A DNA stretch of 64,000 nucleotides from Physcomitrium patens. Taxonomy: Eukaryota; Streptophyta; Bryopsida; Funariales; Funariaceae. The notes under the pieces were generated by a model. That model was not told the origin of the DNA, did no database searches, and saw nothing but the letters and a program-made list of their open reading frames with translations. A program made the translations under genes and the position numbers. Below, in pieces: positions 10,401 through 22,213 of the stretch; the first letter of the stretch is position 1, and every line of letters begins with the position of its first letter. Where the stretch lies: the NCBI RefSeq assembly GCF_000002425.4, contig NC_037273.1:14836795-14900794 (forward strand). Reading direction: 5' to 3'.

Positions 10401-11635
10401 TCAATTTAATGTAGATTGACATTTCGATGCTACAGCCAAAATTTGCTTCATTGTAAATGAAGGCTGAATAACATCCAAATCCTTCAGAATGTCGTAGGAT
10501 TCCATATTGATAGTAATTCCCAATGCTCTTTTGAATTTCATTAGTTTCGATTTTACTCCATTCGATAGCAATTCCTTTCTGGCGATTGAGATTGTTGTTG
10601 GAAACTTTGCCAACTTTTCTACCACTAAAGGTTCATTTAATGTGTAAGATCTTTTATTGGACTGTACAGGTATTGGTACTTGGTCAGTTGGGATCGATCT
10701 TAATAGTCTCGACAAATTGGCATGTGGAACCAAATTGGATTCCTTAGTCTGTTGAGGTCTCAATATTGGAATACGTTCCAATACTAATATTGATTTGTTT
10801 AGCACCATGGACGGCACTACTTGCTCTGCTGCGATTAATTCATCAAGGTCTTGAATTAGATTCTTGTCTTTTTGTTGGCCTCTGGTAAGCATTGCATTCA
10901 CTACCTCGACACGATGTACTGGTGACTCTCGTTGAACAGGACTTTTGTCCTCCACCGGTTGGCTTGTTTGCATTTGTTGGTCCCAATTATTATAATTAAA
11001 GGGTGCATTGCACTACTAATAAGTGTCACCACATTGCTTACAATTTCCACATATTAGAGCATAGTCATCACTGGCCCTTGGATTAGGACATTTACTCACA
11101 TAATATCCGATTTGTCTGTAACAATAGCAACAAAGTGCTCTCTTGCCAGCTCCTTCAGGGATATTGGATGTCTTTACTAGTATATAACGGCTCGATCTGT
11201 TCCATGTCAGATGAGTAAAGGATCTTGGTTGATCCATTGTTATTATAGACTCTAGCATTGGCTTTGTCATGGTAAGATATTGATGGTATCTTGGTTGGTT
11301 CATCGCCAATCCGTGAGTATTGGATACACCTTCTTGGTGAAATTCGAAGTTTAAAAAATTAAAATAATTCTTATTTTATTTATTTGCTCGATTTTCATTC
11401 CAGCCAAACCTATTATTTGTCTATACTTGATTGACATCCCATGAAGTTGGTTGAATTATTATCTAGTTACTGAGTTATTGTTGCTTCCGTAAATTCCAAC
11501 AGTTGGTGGTAATATGCTTGCCCCTGCAAAAGTACATTGTACAGTCATTTGGGGTGGTGAAAGATGTTCTGTTACTAAATGACCTTATCCCTTACAATTG
11601 CTGCATCAAACATTGGGACGTATATTGGTTGGTTA

Positions 11636-11682
<47 letters not shown>

Positions 11683-12940
11683 CTTTAGCCATATTCACAA
11701 CCAATTCATCCATTTTTTTCGTCAATGTTAACAGCAATGACTCAGTGAGATCCCTTGATACTAATGTATTTGACAATTCCTTTGTAGGTTTTTGATATGT
11801 AGAATAAGGTGCATACGGGTGTGATGATGATGGTGGTATAGTCTGCAATAAAACGACATCCACTATTCCCTGTGGAATTGTACCATAATCATTCCTTCCC
11901 AGATAACTTTTCAATGCATCATTCTAATTTGTCATTTGATAACCTCCTTGAGATGGAATCATTGTCGCTCTAACTATTAAGTTTTGGTCAAAGTGACATT
12001 CCTCCCATACTTTTGCTTGTTCAAGAGATGATGCAATAGTGGATGATTGGGCATCCTTTACAAACATCTTCAATTCTGGTGGGTGTAGTCCATTAACCAA
12101 TATGGACAACACAAATGATTCCGGCATTTGGTTATTTGGCCATTTTCAAAGTATATCTGCTACATGACCATAATATGACTATATTGTTTTCCTTGGTATC
12201 ATTTTACTCTTCATTAATTTTTCTCTAAGACGTTCTTCAAAACCAATTGGTCAAAAATGGGCTAAAAATATATTTTTCAATGCCTCCCAATTGATAAATT
12301 GTTCCACAGGTTGGCGGTTATACCACTCAAATGTTGTATCTTTTAATATTGTTGGCAGCCATCTTAACCAAATATCTTCAGTTCTACTATTATTGGCTAC
12401 ACATGCACTCAAGAATTGTCATAAATGTTGATTTGGATTGGCTCTTGGTAAACCTCTAAAAGTAAGTAATAGAGCCACGCTAGTTGTGCAATCACCCGCC
12501 ACACCCATTTGTACTGCGATTGGAACCGCTTAACTATTGGACGCCATAAAAGATGCCGATATTCTGCTCAATTCGTTATTAAAATAAAAACTGTCTGCCG
12601 CAAAAATCTTTTTCGAACTTTCAAGCCTTCCCAATTGACTATTATTATCTCCAAATAATTTTACTGGTTGAATATGAAGTGAAAACAATGGGTTTTGATA
12701 TACTCTGAATTGGTCTTTATTGGCAAGTGATTTATGTTGATCTTCAGAACCAGTTTTGTTAGAATCGAACATATCTCCAATTGGAAAAATATCCAATGGG
12801 ATACCTAATTCCTTTATACCTTCCTTGCTTTCTGTTAATGGCTTCGAGAGGTATGCTGGACTATTAGCAGCGCTCCTCACGAGAGCTCTTAGCAATTTCT
12901 TTAATAGTATGTATGCCGACAAGCATGCTACCATGGCTTA
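10401..12940 (-). pseudogene. Gag region of element C (fragmented)
   Basis: Four open pieces in order from the 5' end: 12934-12530, 12127-11924, 11914-11633, 11309-11016, then 10973-10401. The 11016-11309 piece holds a knuckle-like CCYCYRQIGYYVSKC in which the His position is Tyr, consistent with CAC-to-TAC decay. The 11633-11914 piece ends in a poly-lysine run encoded by a 40-base A tract (minus strand). Gag would form the particle and bind RNA. Assignment rests on position between PBS/LTR and protease plus the knuckle; boundaries are approximate. Confidence 0.6.
11641..11680. repeat. Homopolymer T(40)
   Basis: Forty consecutive T on the plus strand, inside the gag region of element C, where it encodes lysines on the minus strand. 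The exact length may be unreliable in any assembly. Confidence 0.9.
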
Positions 12941-13159
12941 ATCCAACTTTGTCGATGCTTCTTTTTTAATTTGTAATCTCGCTTATTACGTAACAAATTT
13001 CTTGCTTGCGATCTCTCTATTCTTTCTGTTGATTGCTTTATTCTCTTTGCTATTAAATTCTCATTCTTAATAACCATACTCTTTCATTATTTCTACTGAG
13101 TTTGCTTTCTAATCTCCTTTATTGCTTCGGCGGTTAATTCCTAACACTCAATAATGTTG

Positions 13160-13184
13160 TCAATCCCCTACAGTGGCACCAAAA
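13160..13184 (-). other. Primer-binding site of element C
   Basis: Immediately after the LTR end on the minus strand is TTTTGGTGCCACTGTAGGGG. TGGTGCCACTG has the TGG start expected for pairing with a tRNA CCA end and sits in the right place. The tRNA was not identified. Confidence 0.55.
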
Positions 13185-13880
13185 TGTGATTATTGTTTTA
13201 CTTATTCTGAAAGAAACCTCCCAGAATAAACCCATAGAGGGAAATTTGAACACAAGTAAAGACCATATATATGAGCTCCAATTATTAGGGTCACATAATT
13301 AACCGCTACTGCTGAATGCTTACAATACCGAATAACACTTAACTTTTCCTCTTACTATCCACTCTCTCATATCAATACGATAACAACCATGACATTGATT
13401 TCAATATCTAGACAATTCCTTTGATTACAATTCTTCTCCATTGAACCTGCAACCATTTGATAAACAGTGACTAGAGACTTCCATACATCATCAATCTTTC
13501 ACAACAATTGATAAATAGTGATCCATAAATAACTTCGTAAATCAAAAATTGGTTCATTAAATCGATTTTCTTCACTAGAATCAACACTAACACAAAAGAA
13601 ACAAGAAAACTAAGAAGAAGAGATACCACCAAGCTTATTCCTAGCTCAGTACTATTACAATCTGGTATTTTCTTCCTCTCTTCCATCCTCCTTATACTAT
13701 CCCGAGATACCAACTCCTATATTATGGATGATAACTACTTTTTTTGACTATTCATCCATTCTACCTGCTGAACCACGTTTTCAGCAGTTATCTATTCCTA
13801 TTTATACTATACACTAGATATCTACATTCTAAAAATAACTACTTATTCTACATTTATTCTATCATAATTGAGCAAAAAGT
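13185..13880 (-). repeat. 5' LTR of element C
   Basis: Begins TGTGATTATTG (plus strand) right beside the PBS and aligns with the D LTR at 62351-63114: both share the TTTTACTTATTCT start and the TTAGGGTCACA segment about 95 bases in. The right end is uncertain because C's copy is decayed and F begins near here. Confidence 0.7.
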
Positions 13881-13899
13881 AATTAAGGTTAATTTCTTA

Positions 13900-16030
13900 T
13901 CATCTTTAAAAGCTATGATTAAGAAAATTAAAGCTATCTAGAAAATTATTAGATGAATTGATCTACTTGATGCTATTAGTATTAAAAAAAATTATATAGA
14001 AACAAACATGATGATATTTGCATGATGCTATTGTTGAAAAAGAAAATGTAAAATTATTCATAGGATATTGTTGAGCTTGAAAATAAGAAGATGTCTTCAA
14101 AAAAAAAGAAGCATCAAAGGAGTAAAAATTAAAAAAGATGCCTTCTTTTATTCATCTTGGTGGTACATCATTACTAAAAGAGTGGTAGAAGAAGGACAAA
14201 AAAAAAAAAAAAAAAAAAAAAAAAATGATAGAAGCAAACCTAAAGATAAGAATCCTACTTACAAACTTCAATCTAATATTATAACATCTACAAACATGAA
14301 GAATATTTTAGAGGAGAAGATTTTCAATACCAAAATTGAATTCATTTTAAAAGAGGCTTTTAATATAGTCAATAGGAATTTCTATGAATTAATTATTAAT
14401 GTCATGAAGAGGAAGACAAAAATAATAGCTAAAGCTATTATAATTTAGGTATTAGATACTCAGATAACTATTGATGAGGAAGAAGAGATAAGATAGGTAT
14501 TTGGAAAATTTACAATGCCAAAAATTAGAAGTAAGGCTAATATGGAAGACAAGGCTTCATTTAAACATATTGAAGGTAAAAAAAAAATCAAATGGAATGC
14601 ACATCTATGAGATTAACTAAAATAAATAAAAATACACAAAAAGCATGTGTAAAAAGTTGTTCTAAATGTAATAATGATAGAATGGAAAGTAGTAGATATT
14701 TAATTTTTTATTGGATTAGAACTACTATAAAAACATATATGAGATTAAGAGACTCCAAAGATCCAATTTTGGATTTAATTGATTATGGATCTAAAATTAA
14801 TATCATAATAAGATAGATATATGAGAAGAATAAGTGATCAATTGATACCAACCATGGCTGAATAATTAGAGCTAAAAATAATCAAAAAAGGTGATTTATA
14901 TGGAATTTCTCCAATTATAAAGACTAAGATTGGAGATATGAAAGTAGAGCAAAATTTCTTTATGCAAAACTCTACTACATATCCAATAATATTTGGTCAA
15001 TTCTATATTATAGCTATTAAAATAGAAACTAAAATCTTAAATGATAATTCTTATTATGCCAAACTTTATAATTGAGATAAAAAGAAAGTTTTATAATTTA
15101 TTATTATAAAATCTATTTATGAGAGGCATAAAAAATAATTAAGAAGAATGTCTTTTAAGTCAAGAAATAACTTTGTGGATTTTTAAAATCACCATTATAA
15201 GATGGTGAGATATGGATACAAATGAATCATTTGTAAATTTTAAAGTAGATAATATGAGTTTTGGATTCATGAACTTAAATAATGATGAATTTATAAGTCT
15301 TTAAAGAATAAAAGATTTCGATTCTTTAAATAAAAGAAGAATAAAGAATCAAGAAAAAAATTTAAAAATATGGATTTAATTTTAAATAATAAAGTCATAG
15401 TTAAAGTAATAGAAAAGATAGATTAAGAGGATGATTCAATAAAAGTTCTAGAGAATTTAGCTATAAGCAAGGATGGAGGTGTTATAATAGAAATAAACTA
15501 AAAAAAGACTTATGAAGAGTTAAAAAAGATAGTAGCAAATGGTCACCTTACTACAAGCAATGGATTGAAACATTAGGCCAAAGTACAAGTTAAATATAAA
15601 ATTGTGGCAAAAAAAAATAAAAAATAAAACTATAGCTATCTTATTATCAATTGATACTATAGAACATATTAAGCAAAAAATTAAAAAATTAGATTAAGAG
15701 AGAGGTGCAAAATTAGACATCATTTTACTTAAGAATCATTAGCTAAATTAAATATGATAAGAAATTATTTCTTTACATAAATAGAAGAAAAAATATTTTG
15801 AAAAATATTTATTGAACATAATAAGATATTTGACTTAACTCCTAATGAAATTAGATGTGTAGATCTTAATGTTGTATTACATATAGAAATCTTTACAATG
15901 CCACATATTCTATGGAATTTAAAGCCTATACTTGTGCCTAGAGCTTTGCTTCCAAAATTGATAGAATTATTAAAGAAAAAAAAATACATATTTGACTTTA
16001 GACATGTTTTTAATTGATTATTAGGTTAGA
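13900..16030 (+). mobile_element. Relic F: decayed plus-strand copy of the E family
   Basis: Plus-strand pieces align in order with element E proteins. 14250-14440 (NPTYKLQSNI..., LEEKIFNTKIEFILKEA) matches E's gag at about 3600-3790. 14690-14815 (DLIDYGSKINII) matches the protease active site. 14880-15080 matches the region after it (YPIIFGQFY). 15800-16010 (IRCVDLNVV, WNLKPILVPRALLPKL) matches the N-terminal pol segment. Differences are heavily A/T-ward and stops are frequent. The rest of RT, integrase and both LTRs are absent; chromovirus A's LTR starts right after. It is opposite in orientation to the other elements. A 28-base A run (14198-14225) lies in the lysine-rich gag linker. Confidence 0.75.
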
Positions 16031-16079
16031 AACTTGGCAAAAAAATTAACTACATGTGATATGTACAAGTAGCTTATAG

Positions 16080-16647
16080 AAGAAGCTAACTATGTAGCTA
16101 TCAAAGAATTAAATCTCAAAGAAAGAAAATCCTCAATACACTTTTATGTCACAAAAAAAAACTAAAAAGTTACTCAAAGATGATTAAATATTGAACTAAA
16201 ATGGCTATTGCCAAAAAAAAGAAGACTAGAAAGTCTTTAAACAATACTAAGGACTAGAAAGGCATTGACAAGATTGAAGAAGGCTTCATTCTTGCCTCCA
16301 AATATAATCTTAATTAAGAGCTACATGGCAATATCCTATAGAACCTCCAAATCATGTTGACTTTATTAGCCACATATCTAAACTTGCAAGGCAAGTTATG
16401 TATGTATGCACCACATAATTAACTTGTTCTACAAGCTACTATATGATGTTAACTTGCTTCACAAGCTACCAACATGTGGTTAACTTGTTGGCCAAGTTTC
16501 TATCCAATAAATACATCTAAAGTAAAAATTGCATCTATGAAGCTTCTTGGAAGCTATTTTAGAAGACTTTATAAAATTAATCTATATTTATTTATTTCTA
16601 CCTAATTATATAAATAACTATTGGAGTAAATGTATATGTCCATGATA
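16080..16647 (-). repeat. 3' LTR of chromovirus A
   Basis: Aligns with B's LTRs at 21340-21906 and 27893-28442. The right end reads CCATGATA where the better copy has CCCGTGACA, and the neighbouring purine-rich tract on the minus strand is decayed. It includes the LTR hairpin (about 16269-16298), with stem mismatches. The left end is estimated from the other copies. Confidence 0.72.
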
Positions 16648-16769
16648 TTATCTTTCCTTCTATAGATGAGTTTCTCAAGGAGCGGTGATCATCTTTCATG
16701 AATCTTTACAATTCTTCATCTTAGTTTTGATAGATGTTGACAATGAAAGGCATCAACCTTCTTTGTTGC

Positions 16770-17495
16770 ATTTACAAGATTCTTTATTGGCTCCCATGTG
16801 CATTTTTTAATATCATATCCACGCCAATAAACAAGATATTTTCACTTATTTCTATGTGGCCTTGAATCTAAGACTTCTTGCATCTTCAACTCTTAATTAT
16901 TATCTACTTCTATAGGAAGAGGTGGCATTTATCTTCTTCCTAAGATATTTATTATCTTATATAGTTCAAGAAAGGATACGTGAAATATAGGATAAATCTT
17001 CATAGATTCGATAGATGTAATTGATAAGCAATAGGATTGATTTGTTTACAAATAAAAAAAAGTCCCAGCCTACAATTGTCCAACTTATCATAAAAATAAA
17101 TAATCTTGATATTACAATAAAGTAACCATACATTATTACCTACATTGAATTTTAGTTGTTCTTTACAATAACATCCATCAAAACTAGGATGTGTAGGCAT
17201 CTACATTGGTCTTTTGTCATTTTTAAGCTTTCTTTAATTCTATCTTCATTGTTGTATATAGCTTTAACAAATGATTTTTTAAATCTTTTGCCATAGGATT
17301 ATCAACTTTTGAAAAGTAAAAAATATTAAGTCATCTATGATAACCATAATTGTCAAAAAAAGCTATTTTTTGAGTAGAAGAATGTACCAAATTATTATAT
17401 GCAAACTCTGCCAATGACAAAAGAGTTGTTCAATCATCTTGATGATAGTTGATAGTATACCTCAAATATTGCTTCAAAACTTGATTCACCTATTG
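16770..17495 (-). pseudogene. Integrase C-terminus and chromodomain of chromovirus A
   Basis: 16910-16770 reads VLDSRPHRNK, then YLVYWRGYDI and CTWEP: a chromodomain with the Y...W...Y aromatic positions, matching B at 23994-23803. The open piece 17200-17000 (DGCYCKEQLKFNVGNNVWLL..., YQLHLSNL) is the integrase SH3-like tail. Chromodomains of chromoviruses direct integration toward marked chromatin. Stops and missing bases make it non-functional. Confidence 0.7.
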
Positions 17496-18790
17496 TTATA
17501 TTGTGGTTTGGCTATCCTATGAAAATAATGTGTTTATACATTTAATATATAATATACTAGATAACATGGTGAAAGCCATGTTAGTGGATTTTTTTTAGAT
17601 GTAAGATATAGATAGATTACAATTTCAAAAAGAAATAGTTTAAGAAGGCTTCTATTAGGATTTATATAACTTTATTTTCTTTTGATAGTGACTTTGAAGT
17701 TGATCTTATTAGTAGTAAGTTTTAAATATTTAGAGTCACCTTTGTTAGATATTGGTGACTCTTAAAGTTTTATTTTGTTTCTTTTATATAGTGTTTAAGG
17801 TATATATTGAATAAAACTTATAAAGAAAAGAATTGGAAAAGAATTTTGGTAGCAAAAAGAGAGTTTAAAGCATCCATATAGATGAATGGAGATGGATGAT
17901 GAAAATCTCCATTCCTATTAGTCAAAAATCATTACCATTGGGCTTCAAGGAGGTTGTCTAAAGCCATATTAGAGATTAAAGTTAGTTTTTTAGAGGCATG
18001 TGAGCTTTGGAGGCTAAAGTCAGCAAATTTAGGTTTTTGGCTATGGCTTTGGTGCAAATTTTGTGTGATTTGGAGTTTATATAAAAGAGATATAAGCACT
18101 CAAAGTTAGGATATTTATTTTGTACCTAATATCATTCTTTTGGATATAACACACGAATACAGAAAGCAACAGAGGATCAGTAACTGGGATTGGAAAGAGC
18201 ACTCTTTGTGCTATATTTTTGGTATACTATTTGATAGATTTCAAGTTTTAATGAAGGTGATATTGGAGGTAAATCTAAGGGTAGTAAGTGACTCCAATTG
18301 CTAATGGTTGTATTTTGAGTTATATCTTGTGTAATTTGATAATATTTTGACTAAAAATTTCCAAGCATATTTAATTTCATGTAATCAAACTTTTTACATA
18401 AGTTTTGAGGCTTTTAGTTTTTAGATTTTTGAGATATAAAGAAAATAGTTTTTGGATGCTTATAGATTAGGATTTAAAGCATTGCTAGAATTTCTAAGAT
18501 GCCAAAAGATCAGTAATAGATTTATAGTTTATTTTTATTGTCGTAAAGCTTAAAGATAGAATCTATGTTGAATATAAATTTTAAAAAAATTAAATAGTTA
18601 GAATAAGTGATATAAATTTATAAAGTTTAGAATAAAAATATCCTTTGTAGGAAGAAAATATTTTGAAGGATTTTGTTATATTTTGAAATTTTGTGCAAAT
18701 AAAGGGATTTTTGGAAGTTAAGACATTATATATAAGCAAAAATTAAACTCTCTATAGCTAGATATTCCATGTATTCTCAAATTCCAAATC
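17496..18790. repeat. About 1.3 kb insertion inside chromovirus A integrase; possible solo LTR
   Basis: Sequence on each side is continuous with B's integrase (A 17470 and A 18800 correspond to B about 24535-24600), but this block is absent from B. It holds no open frame of note. A TATA-like TATATAAAAG lies at about 18076-18085, and a TGTTATATTGTGG start lies near 17492. Size and promoter-like motif suggest a solo LTR of another family, but clear TG...CA ends and a target duplication could not be fixed. Confidence 0.5.
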
Positions 18791-19480
18791 ACACCACATG
18801 ACATTATTCCATTTGTTTATTAGTTTATAGATAAAAAGCCAAAAAAAGCTTTATATCCACTTTTAGAATCTTAAATAAGATTCTTTAAAATCTTGATACA
18901 AAATGAGTCTTTCTATCCAATATAATATCCTTTGGTAATCTATGATAGCAATAGATATTATCAATAAAAAGCTTAGGTATTTCTTGACCTGAAATAGATT
19001 TTGTACATAGTACAAAATATACCATTTTAGTGAAGCAATCTATAATTACAAATATAGAGTCATATGAACGTGAGATTGGAAGATCCATGATAAAATCTAT
19101 AGAAATGGAAGACCATGGATGTCCTAGAATTGGTAATAGTTGAAGAAGTCCATAAGATCGATGGTGAAGAGTTTTGGATCTTAAACAAGTATTGCATAAT
19201 TCTACAAAGTCTTTGATTGCCTTCTACATTTGAGACCACCAAAAATTTATTAATATTAACTCCAAAGTCTTATTGTATCTTAAATGTCTGACTGCTGAAA
19301 AATCATGACAAGCTTGAAGAACACATAATCGAGCCTTGCCTTCTAAAATATATAGATATTTTTTAAAATATAGTAGCTTATTCTTAAACTCAAACTTTGA
19401 AGTCTCATAGGACTTAGAGGAAGTATTCTTTATAGCATGAACAAGAGGATAAGAAGACATACTTGATTGAACTTACTTGA
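18791..19480 (-). pseudogene. Integrase core of chromovirus A
   Basis: Open pieces: 19460-19224 (zinc-binding region, with LQACHDFSAVRHLRYNKTLE) and 19088-18885 (MDLPISRSYDSIFVIIDCFTKM, then LPKDIILDRKTHFVSRF). The last shows the second catalytic Asp region (usual form SDRGTQF) as LDRKTHF, Asp kept. They match B at 24849-24634 and nearby. Frame breaks and the insertion at 18790 destroy the protein. Confidence 0.72.
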
Positions 19481-19699
19481 CAAAGATTGAATCAATAGTC
19501 AATGTTGATTTTATTGCTCAAAGTCAGTCATCTCTTGAGCTTCAAGAAGATCGTTCTTTGTTAATCAAAAGATGCATCTCCTTTTGATACAAGATAAGAA
19601 TATCTAAAAAAATGCATCTGATAGACCTTGTTACTTTTTGAGTTGATAAATAATGTTGAAATTGAATTTGGATAAAGACATGCTCCAACGAGCTTGATG

Positions 19700-20830
19700 A
19701 CAATTCAAAACACATGTTGACATGAAGTACTTGAGATTCTTATTATCCATATATATGGTAACTGGACTTGAGGCACCTTCTAGATAATGATGTCATTCTT
19801 GAAATGAATCCACAATTGCAAGGAGCTCTATATCATAGATCTCATAATTAATCTCGGTTGCTGAAAATTTCCTAGAATGAAAAGCTACTAGATGGAATTT
19901 GTCATCTATTCCTATTTGTGATAACACAACTCCCATAGCAAAGTGTGACATATCTATTTCTATAAAAAATATCTTCGACAAGTCAATGTAATATAAGATT
20001 GGTATAAAAATAAACTCCTTCTTTAAAGCAGCAAATAATGCTTCCGCCTCTTTATTCCACTCAATTTTGTCTTTATAAGTCAAACATGTAAGTAGAATTA
20101 TAACTTGAAAAAAATTCTTGATGAAGATTCGGTAATAATTAACAAAGCCTAAAAAGCATTGCAAATCTCATATTATTCTTGAAATCTTCTAATCTACGAT
20201 AGTTTGGACTTTCTTAAGATCTATCATAAGGCCTTCGTTGGAAATGATGTATCCTATAAAATCAACTTGAGTAGTATGGAATTTTTACTTTTTTAATTTG
20301 GCATATAATCTTGCATCTCTAAGTTTCTTTTTATATGCAACAAATCTAAAGTTCATATTCTTTTGTCTTCTTAAAATAGATTAGAATGTCATCTAAATAA
20401 CAAATGAAAAAAACATCCAAAACTTCAAAAAAAACATCATTCATAAGATGTTGAAAAGCAGCCGGTGCATTCATGAGTCTAAAAAGTATGACATTATATT
20501 CAAAATATCCATACCTAATTCAAAAAGAAGTCTTTCATTCATCTCCTTCTTTGATACAAACTAAGTTGTATGCTCCTTGTAGATCTATTTTGGTATAGAT
20601 CTTTGCTTGATTCAGTTAGTCAAAAAGTCCTAAAATCAAAGGCAAAGGATATCTATTTTTTATGGTGATCTTATTGAGTCTTTGATAATCCACACACATC
20701 CGCAAAGATCTATCTTTCTTCTTCATAAATAAGATAGGAGCTCTAGCTAGAGATTTAGAATGGCATTTGAAATTCTTTGCTAAGTTTTCATCAATATACT
20801 CGTTTAATGCAGCCAACTCATTCTACAATA
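19700..20830 (-). pseudogene. RT-RNase H of chromovirus A
   Basis: 20816-20616 carries the RT start ([32 protein letters not shown]). 20164-19793 carries the connection and RNase H (FLGFVNYYRIFIKNF, FIEIDMSHFAMGVVLSQ, INYEIYDIELLAIVDSF). In RNase H the usual TDAS is IDMS, with the catalytic Asp kept. The catalytic RT box region (about 20400) is too decayed to read with confidence. It aligns to B at 26500-25390. Confidence 0.75.
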
Positions 20831-21340
20831 AACTATAGATTGGTCCGAATAGTGGTTGAGCTCTTTCTTGCAGATCAATTGAACAATCATAAGATCAATG
20901 CTTTGAAAGAATATCTACATTTTTTTTTTCAAAAACATCTTGGAATTCTTGATATTAGTTAAGAATACTACTTGACATTTTTCCATCATTAGAAATGGGC
21001 GTAGCATATATCATAAAAAATGATCATTTTTTTATGACATGCATGAAAGCTCTTCCACCTACTAGTAAAGGTTTGGATGTACTAGACTTATGTACTTCTA
21101 CTTCACTAACTTGATCTTGGAATATACTACCAGAAAAGTTAAGATTATGAGAAATCCAATATATTTGACAGTTATATTTTTCTAGCCACAATAATTCTAA
21201 AACAACCAGATTAGAAGGAGATCTTATAACATTAAATACTACTATATTGTTATGATCTTTAATTGCTACATCTAAAAGAACAATTTCATGGATAACATTT
21301 TTAAAAGAGAATAAACAACCATCTATGACTTCTACATATA
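20831..21340 (-). pseudogene. RT N-terminal and protease region of chromovirus A
   Basis: Aligns with B at about 26560-26990 (the Asn/Gln-rich segment before RT and the segment around the protease end), and extends beyond B's deletion point for about 130 bases to 21340. No clean reading frame remains. Confidence 0.5.
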
Positions 21341-21906
21341 CAAGTTATCAAGGACAAGAACTCGATGAAAAGGCAATTCAAACAAGTGAGCCTTCACTCA
21401 AAGAAAGGTAACAAAATATAAATAAACAAGTATGCATATTGAAAGAGAAACTGCAATGGCTATTGCCAAAAGACAAAAAAACTAGAGACCTTTGAAAGTA
21501 GACTAGAAGCAAGAAAGGAGTTGACAAGAGTGAAGAATGCTTCACTCTTGTCTCTATATATACTATCTAATTAGGGGCTACATGGCAAAGTTCTATAGGA
21601 CCTTCAATATGTATTGACTTTGTAGGACACATGTCTTGACTTACAAGGAAAGTTTTTCTACGTGTGGGCCACATAATTAGCTTGATCTTCAAGCTAACAA
21701 TATGTGTGGCACATGGCCAACTTGTTGAACAAGTTTCTAATCCAAAAAGTCAATTAAAGATACCTATAAAGTCAAAGCGGCATCTATGAAGCTTCTAAAA
21801 AACTACCATATTAAATACTATAGAATTAACTTATTTTTACCTACTTTTACTTACTTCCACCTATTTATATATGTAATTATTAGCTAACATGAGTATGCCC
21901 GTGACA
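21340..21906 (-). repeat. 3' LTR of chromovirus B
   Basis: The right end is well marked: on the minus strand AGAAGAGGGGGTAA (polypurine tract, about 21907-21920) is followed by TGTCACGGGC, the LTR start. The left end is estimated by alignment to the other two copies (about 550-570 bp each). It holds a near-perfect hairpin at 21523-21552. Confidence 0.78.
21523..21552. other. 13-bp inverted repeat with 4-nt loop inside the chromovirus LTR
   Basis: GACAAGAGTGAAG, loop AATG, then CTTCACTCTTGTC: a perfect 13-bp stem. The same site in A (about 16269-16298) and in B's 5' LTR (about 28050-28080) keeps most of the pairing, with loop AAGG. The role is unknown; an RNA or DNA structure in the transcribed LTR is possible. 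Confidence 0.8.
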
Positions 21907-22213
21907 TTACCCCCTCTTCTAGGGACGAGTTCCACGAGGAGTGGACATCATATGTTGAGGAAATCTATGATGTGACGAATTGTATTCGCCACATACTCTG
22001 ATCTTTGTTCTCTTTGAAGATGATTGATAGGGCCTCTCAACCATTGGTAGTGTCCCATACCACGACGAAAAGATCACCCAATTATTTGATCATTGTTGAG
22101 GCCTTCAAAACTTCTTTTGAATAGAACATTTGGAACACCATTTGGAGTTATTCCTACTTCTAGCAAAGTCACCAAACATTGAGAGTTCCTTTCCAAATCG
22201 TGATACCAAGCGC
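21907..22213 (-). other. 3' non-coding region of chromovirus B, left part
   Basis: Between the polypurine tract and the solo LTR. It shows no coding motif. Its first 40 bases align with A at 16648-16690; the rest is absent from A. Confidence 0.5.

Larger units (their letters stand above)
6659..13880 (-). mobile_element. Ty3/gypsy element C (Tat/Athila-like), 3' end missing
   Basis: Minus-strand order, reading leftward: 5' LTR (13185 to about 13880), PBS, gag (about 12940-10400), protease (about 10330-10200), RT-RNase H (about 9400-8100), integrase (about 7880-6830). The 3' LTR is absent; E's LTR sits at 6658 instead. The YKVMPFGL RT block and the protease VDGGSSVNLM resemble plant Tat/Athila/Ogre-type elements. 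Frames are broken many times and key catalytic residues are lost, so the copy is dead. Element D at the right edge shares its LTR and integrase end. Confidence 0.8.
16080..21340 (-). mobile_element. Chromovirus A (Ty3/gypsy), truncated at its 5' side
   Basis: Minus-strand order reading leftward: protease end (about 21340-21000), RT (20830-20170), RNase H (20170-19700), integrase (19480-18790 and 17495-16940), chromodomain (16910-16770), 3' LTR (16647-16080). It aligns with chromovirus B along most of this length. About 1.3 kb of unrelated DNA interrupts integrase (17496-18790). Gag and the 5' LTR are missing: B's 3' LTR begins where they should be, so B may have inserted into A or a deletion joined them. 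All frames contain stops. Confidence 0.8.

Noticed and set aside
22195-22213. PBS-like TTGGTATCA beside the solo LTR
   Set aside because: It resembles the start of the tRNA-Met site, but lies in the 3' non-coding part of chromovirus B and continues on the other side of the inserted LTR, so it is not next to its own element's LTR.
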